Below are positions 16,251-16,961 of a stretch of DNA of 16,961 nucleotides, in pieces. The stretch covers positions 1-16,961 of the forward strand of contig JAICJM010000075.1 of the NCBI GenBank assembly GCA_025928435.1, read 5' to 3'. The translations under genes were made by a program, and so were the position numbers. The number at the start of each line of letters is the position of its first letter. The stretch's first letter is position 1. Source of the stretch: Thermoleophilia bacterium (GTDB taxonomy: Bacteria > Actinomycetota > Thermoleophilia > Gaiellales > JAICJC01). Below the pieces are notes generated by a model that did not search any database, was not told the DNA's origin, and worked only from the letters and a program-made list of their open reading frames with translations.

Positions 16251-16862
16251 ATGGGCCGTTTCTCGTCGCTCCCGGCGCCCGTGCGCACCATGCTCGACAC
16301 CGTGATCACGCTGGTGATCGCGGTCGCGATCGCGTGGCTGGGGCAGGCGTTCGTGGTGAAGCCGTACCGCGTGCCGTCGCCGAGCATGGTGCCGACGCTT
16401 GAACCGGGCGACCGTGTCCTGGCCGACCGGGTGACCCTCGACTTCTCGAGCCCGAGCCGGGGCGAGATCATCGTCTTCCACCCGCCGCACTGCAAGGCCG
16501 GCCACAACGACTCCTCCGGCGTGTGCACGTCGCCGGGCCTCGGCCTGCGCCAGGGGCTGGCGGGCACGACCTTCGTGAAGCGCGTGATCGGCCTGCCGGG
16601 CGAGACGGTGTGGGCGCGTGGCGGCCACGTCTGGGTTCAGGACAAGGGGAAGAAGGCGGTCGAGCTGAACGAGCCCTACACCCACGGACAGACGACCACC
16701 AACCTGCCCCGCCGGAGGATCCCCAAGGGCTACTACCTGATGCTCGGCGACAACCGCAGCATCTCCGAGGACTCCCGCATCTGGGGGTTCGAGCCGCGCG
16801 ACGGCATGATCGGCATCGCCCGCGTCCGCTACTGGCCGCTCGGCCGGCTGGGCATTCTGTAA
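16251..16862 (+). CDS. lepB: Signal peptidase I
   Basis: Membrane-anchored serine protease (S26) of 203 residues that cleaves signal peptides of Sec and Tat exported proteins on the outer face of the membrane. One transmembrane segment (about 15-35) leads into the catalytic part. Box B is YRVPSPSMVPTLEPGD with nucleophile Ser45, box D is FVKRVIGLPGE with general base Lys110, and box E is MLGDNRSISEDSR (164-176). The Lys identifies the bacterial type rather than the SipW/ER type. An insert of about 20 residues between boxes C and D carries two cysteines (C81, C92) that could form a disulfide. The end of the protein (YWPLGRLGIL) is complete. Confidence 0.93.
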   Translation: MGRFSSLPAPVRTMLDTVITLVIAVAIAWLGQAFVVKPYRVPSPSMVPTLEPGDRVLADRVTLDFSSPSRGEIIVFHPPHCKAGHNDSSGVCTSPGLGLRQGLAGTTFVKRVIGLPGETVWARGGHVWVQDKGKKAVELNEPYTHGQTTTNLPRRRIPKGYYLMLGDNRSISEDSRIWGFEPRDGMIGIARVRYWPLGRLGIL

Positions 16863-16866
16863 CCGT

Positions 16867-16889
16867 GGGGGGCCCCCAAGGTGCCCCCC
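16867..16889 (+). terminator. Possible GC hairpin after lepB
   Basis: GGGGGGC (16867-16873) and GCCCCCC (16883-16889) can pair around a 9-nt loop, 5 bp after the lepB stop. Position fits a terminator, but no T-tract follows and the surrounding sequence becomes unreliable C runs, so the hairpin itself may be partly artefact. Confidence 0.35.
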
Positions 16890-16890
16890 C

Positions 16891-16961
16891 AGTCCCCACC
16901 AGACCGGGCCGCCCCCCCCCCCGACCCCCCCCGCGCCCCCCGGGCGCGCCCCCCCCCCACC
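16891..16961. other. Low-complexity poly-C tail, probably a sequence artefact
   Basis: The last ~70 bases are almost only C and G with C runs of 8-10 and no coding signal, unlike anything else in the window. This resembles low-quality read ends or a contig broken at a GC hairpin rather than real genome. Confidence 0.6.

Overview
The window is about 17 kb of very GC-rich DNA with dense, short-gapped genes on both strands. The gene repertoire fits a high-GC actinobacterium, perhaps class Thermoleophilia: an actinobacterial-style Acs, a SpoIID/LytB protein with an N-terminal GHGxGMSQ motif, start codons sitting just after TAnnnT boxes, and a tRNA without an encoded CCA. The taxonomic call is inference; no rRNA or marker gene is present. 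The last ~100 bases degrade into C homopolymers and look like a poor contig end, so single-base indels elsewhere must be read with caution.

Layout, left to right. (1) Minus strand, 1-2681: an acetate module, a SatP/GPR1-FUN34-YaaH transporter followed by acetyl-CoA synthetase. The acs reading frame is broken by apparent single-base indels and its C-terminus runs off the window. (2) Plus strand, 2822-4005: a PRC-barrel protein and a two-domain universal stress protein, probably one transcript. (3) Minus strand, 4002-7186: three tightly packed exported proteins. Two are small and homologous to each other, with a TasA/camelysin-like layout. They flank a 746-residue protein built from five ~114-residue Ig-like repeats, each with a CxxxC pair. 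This looks like a little-described cell-surface or matrix system. (4) Plus strand, 7311-8546: four 19-bp inverted-repeat units at regular spacing that end exactly at the start codon of a stand-alone P-loop ATPase with a C-terminal winged helix. (5) Minus strand: tRNA-Lys(CTT), 8654-8726. (6) Plus strand, 8795-9847: an M42 metallo-aminopeptidase. (7) Plus strand, 9872-14466: a five-gene run with 2-nt gaps or overlapping start/stop codons. It has a TlpA/ResA-like thioredoxin, then WbpI-, WbpA-, WbpB- and WbpD-like enzymes for a UDP-2,3-diacetamido-uronic acid sugar. The expected WbpE aminotransferase is not in the window. (8) Minus strand, 14463-16115: a secreted SpoIID/LytB protein with two C-terminal Ig-like domains. 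(9) Plus strand, 16251-16862: signal peptidase I.

Much of the window concerns the cell envelope: exported repeat proteins, an envelope thiol-disulfide protein, nucleotide-sugar synthesis, a peptidoglycan lytic enzyme and a signal peptidase. Several genes appear to be read from leaderless or near-leaderless transcripts. Both convergent gene pairs end in overlapping stop codons. The strongest candidates for something undescribed are the inverted-repeat array at the ATPase start and the three-gene exported operon.
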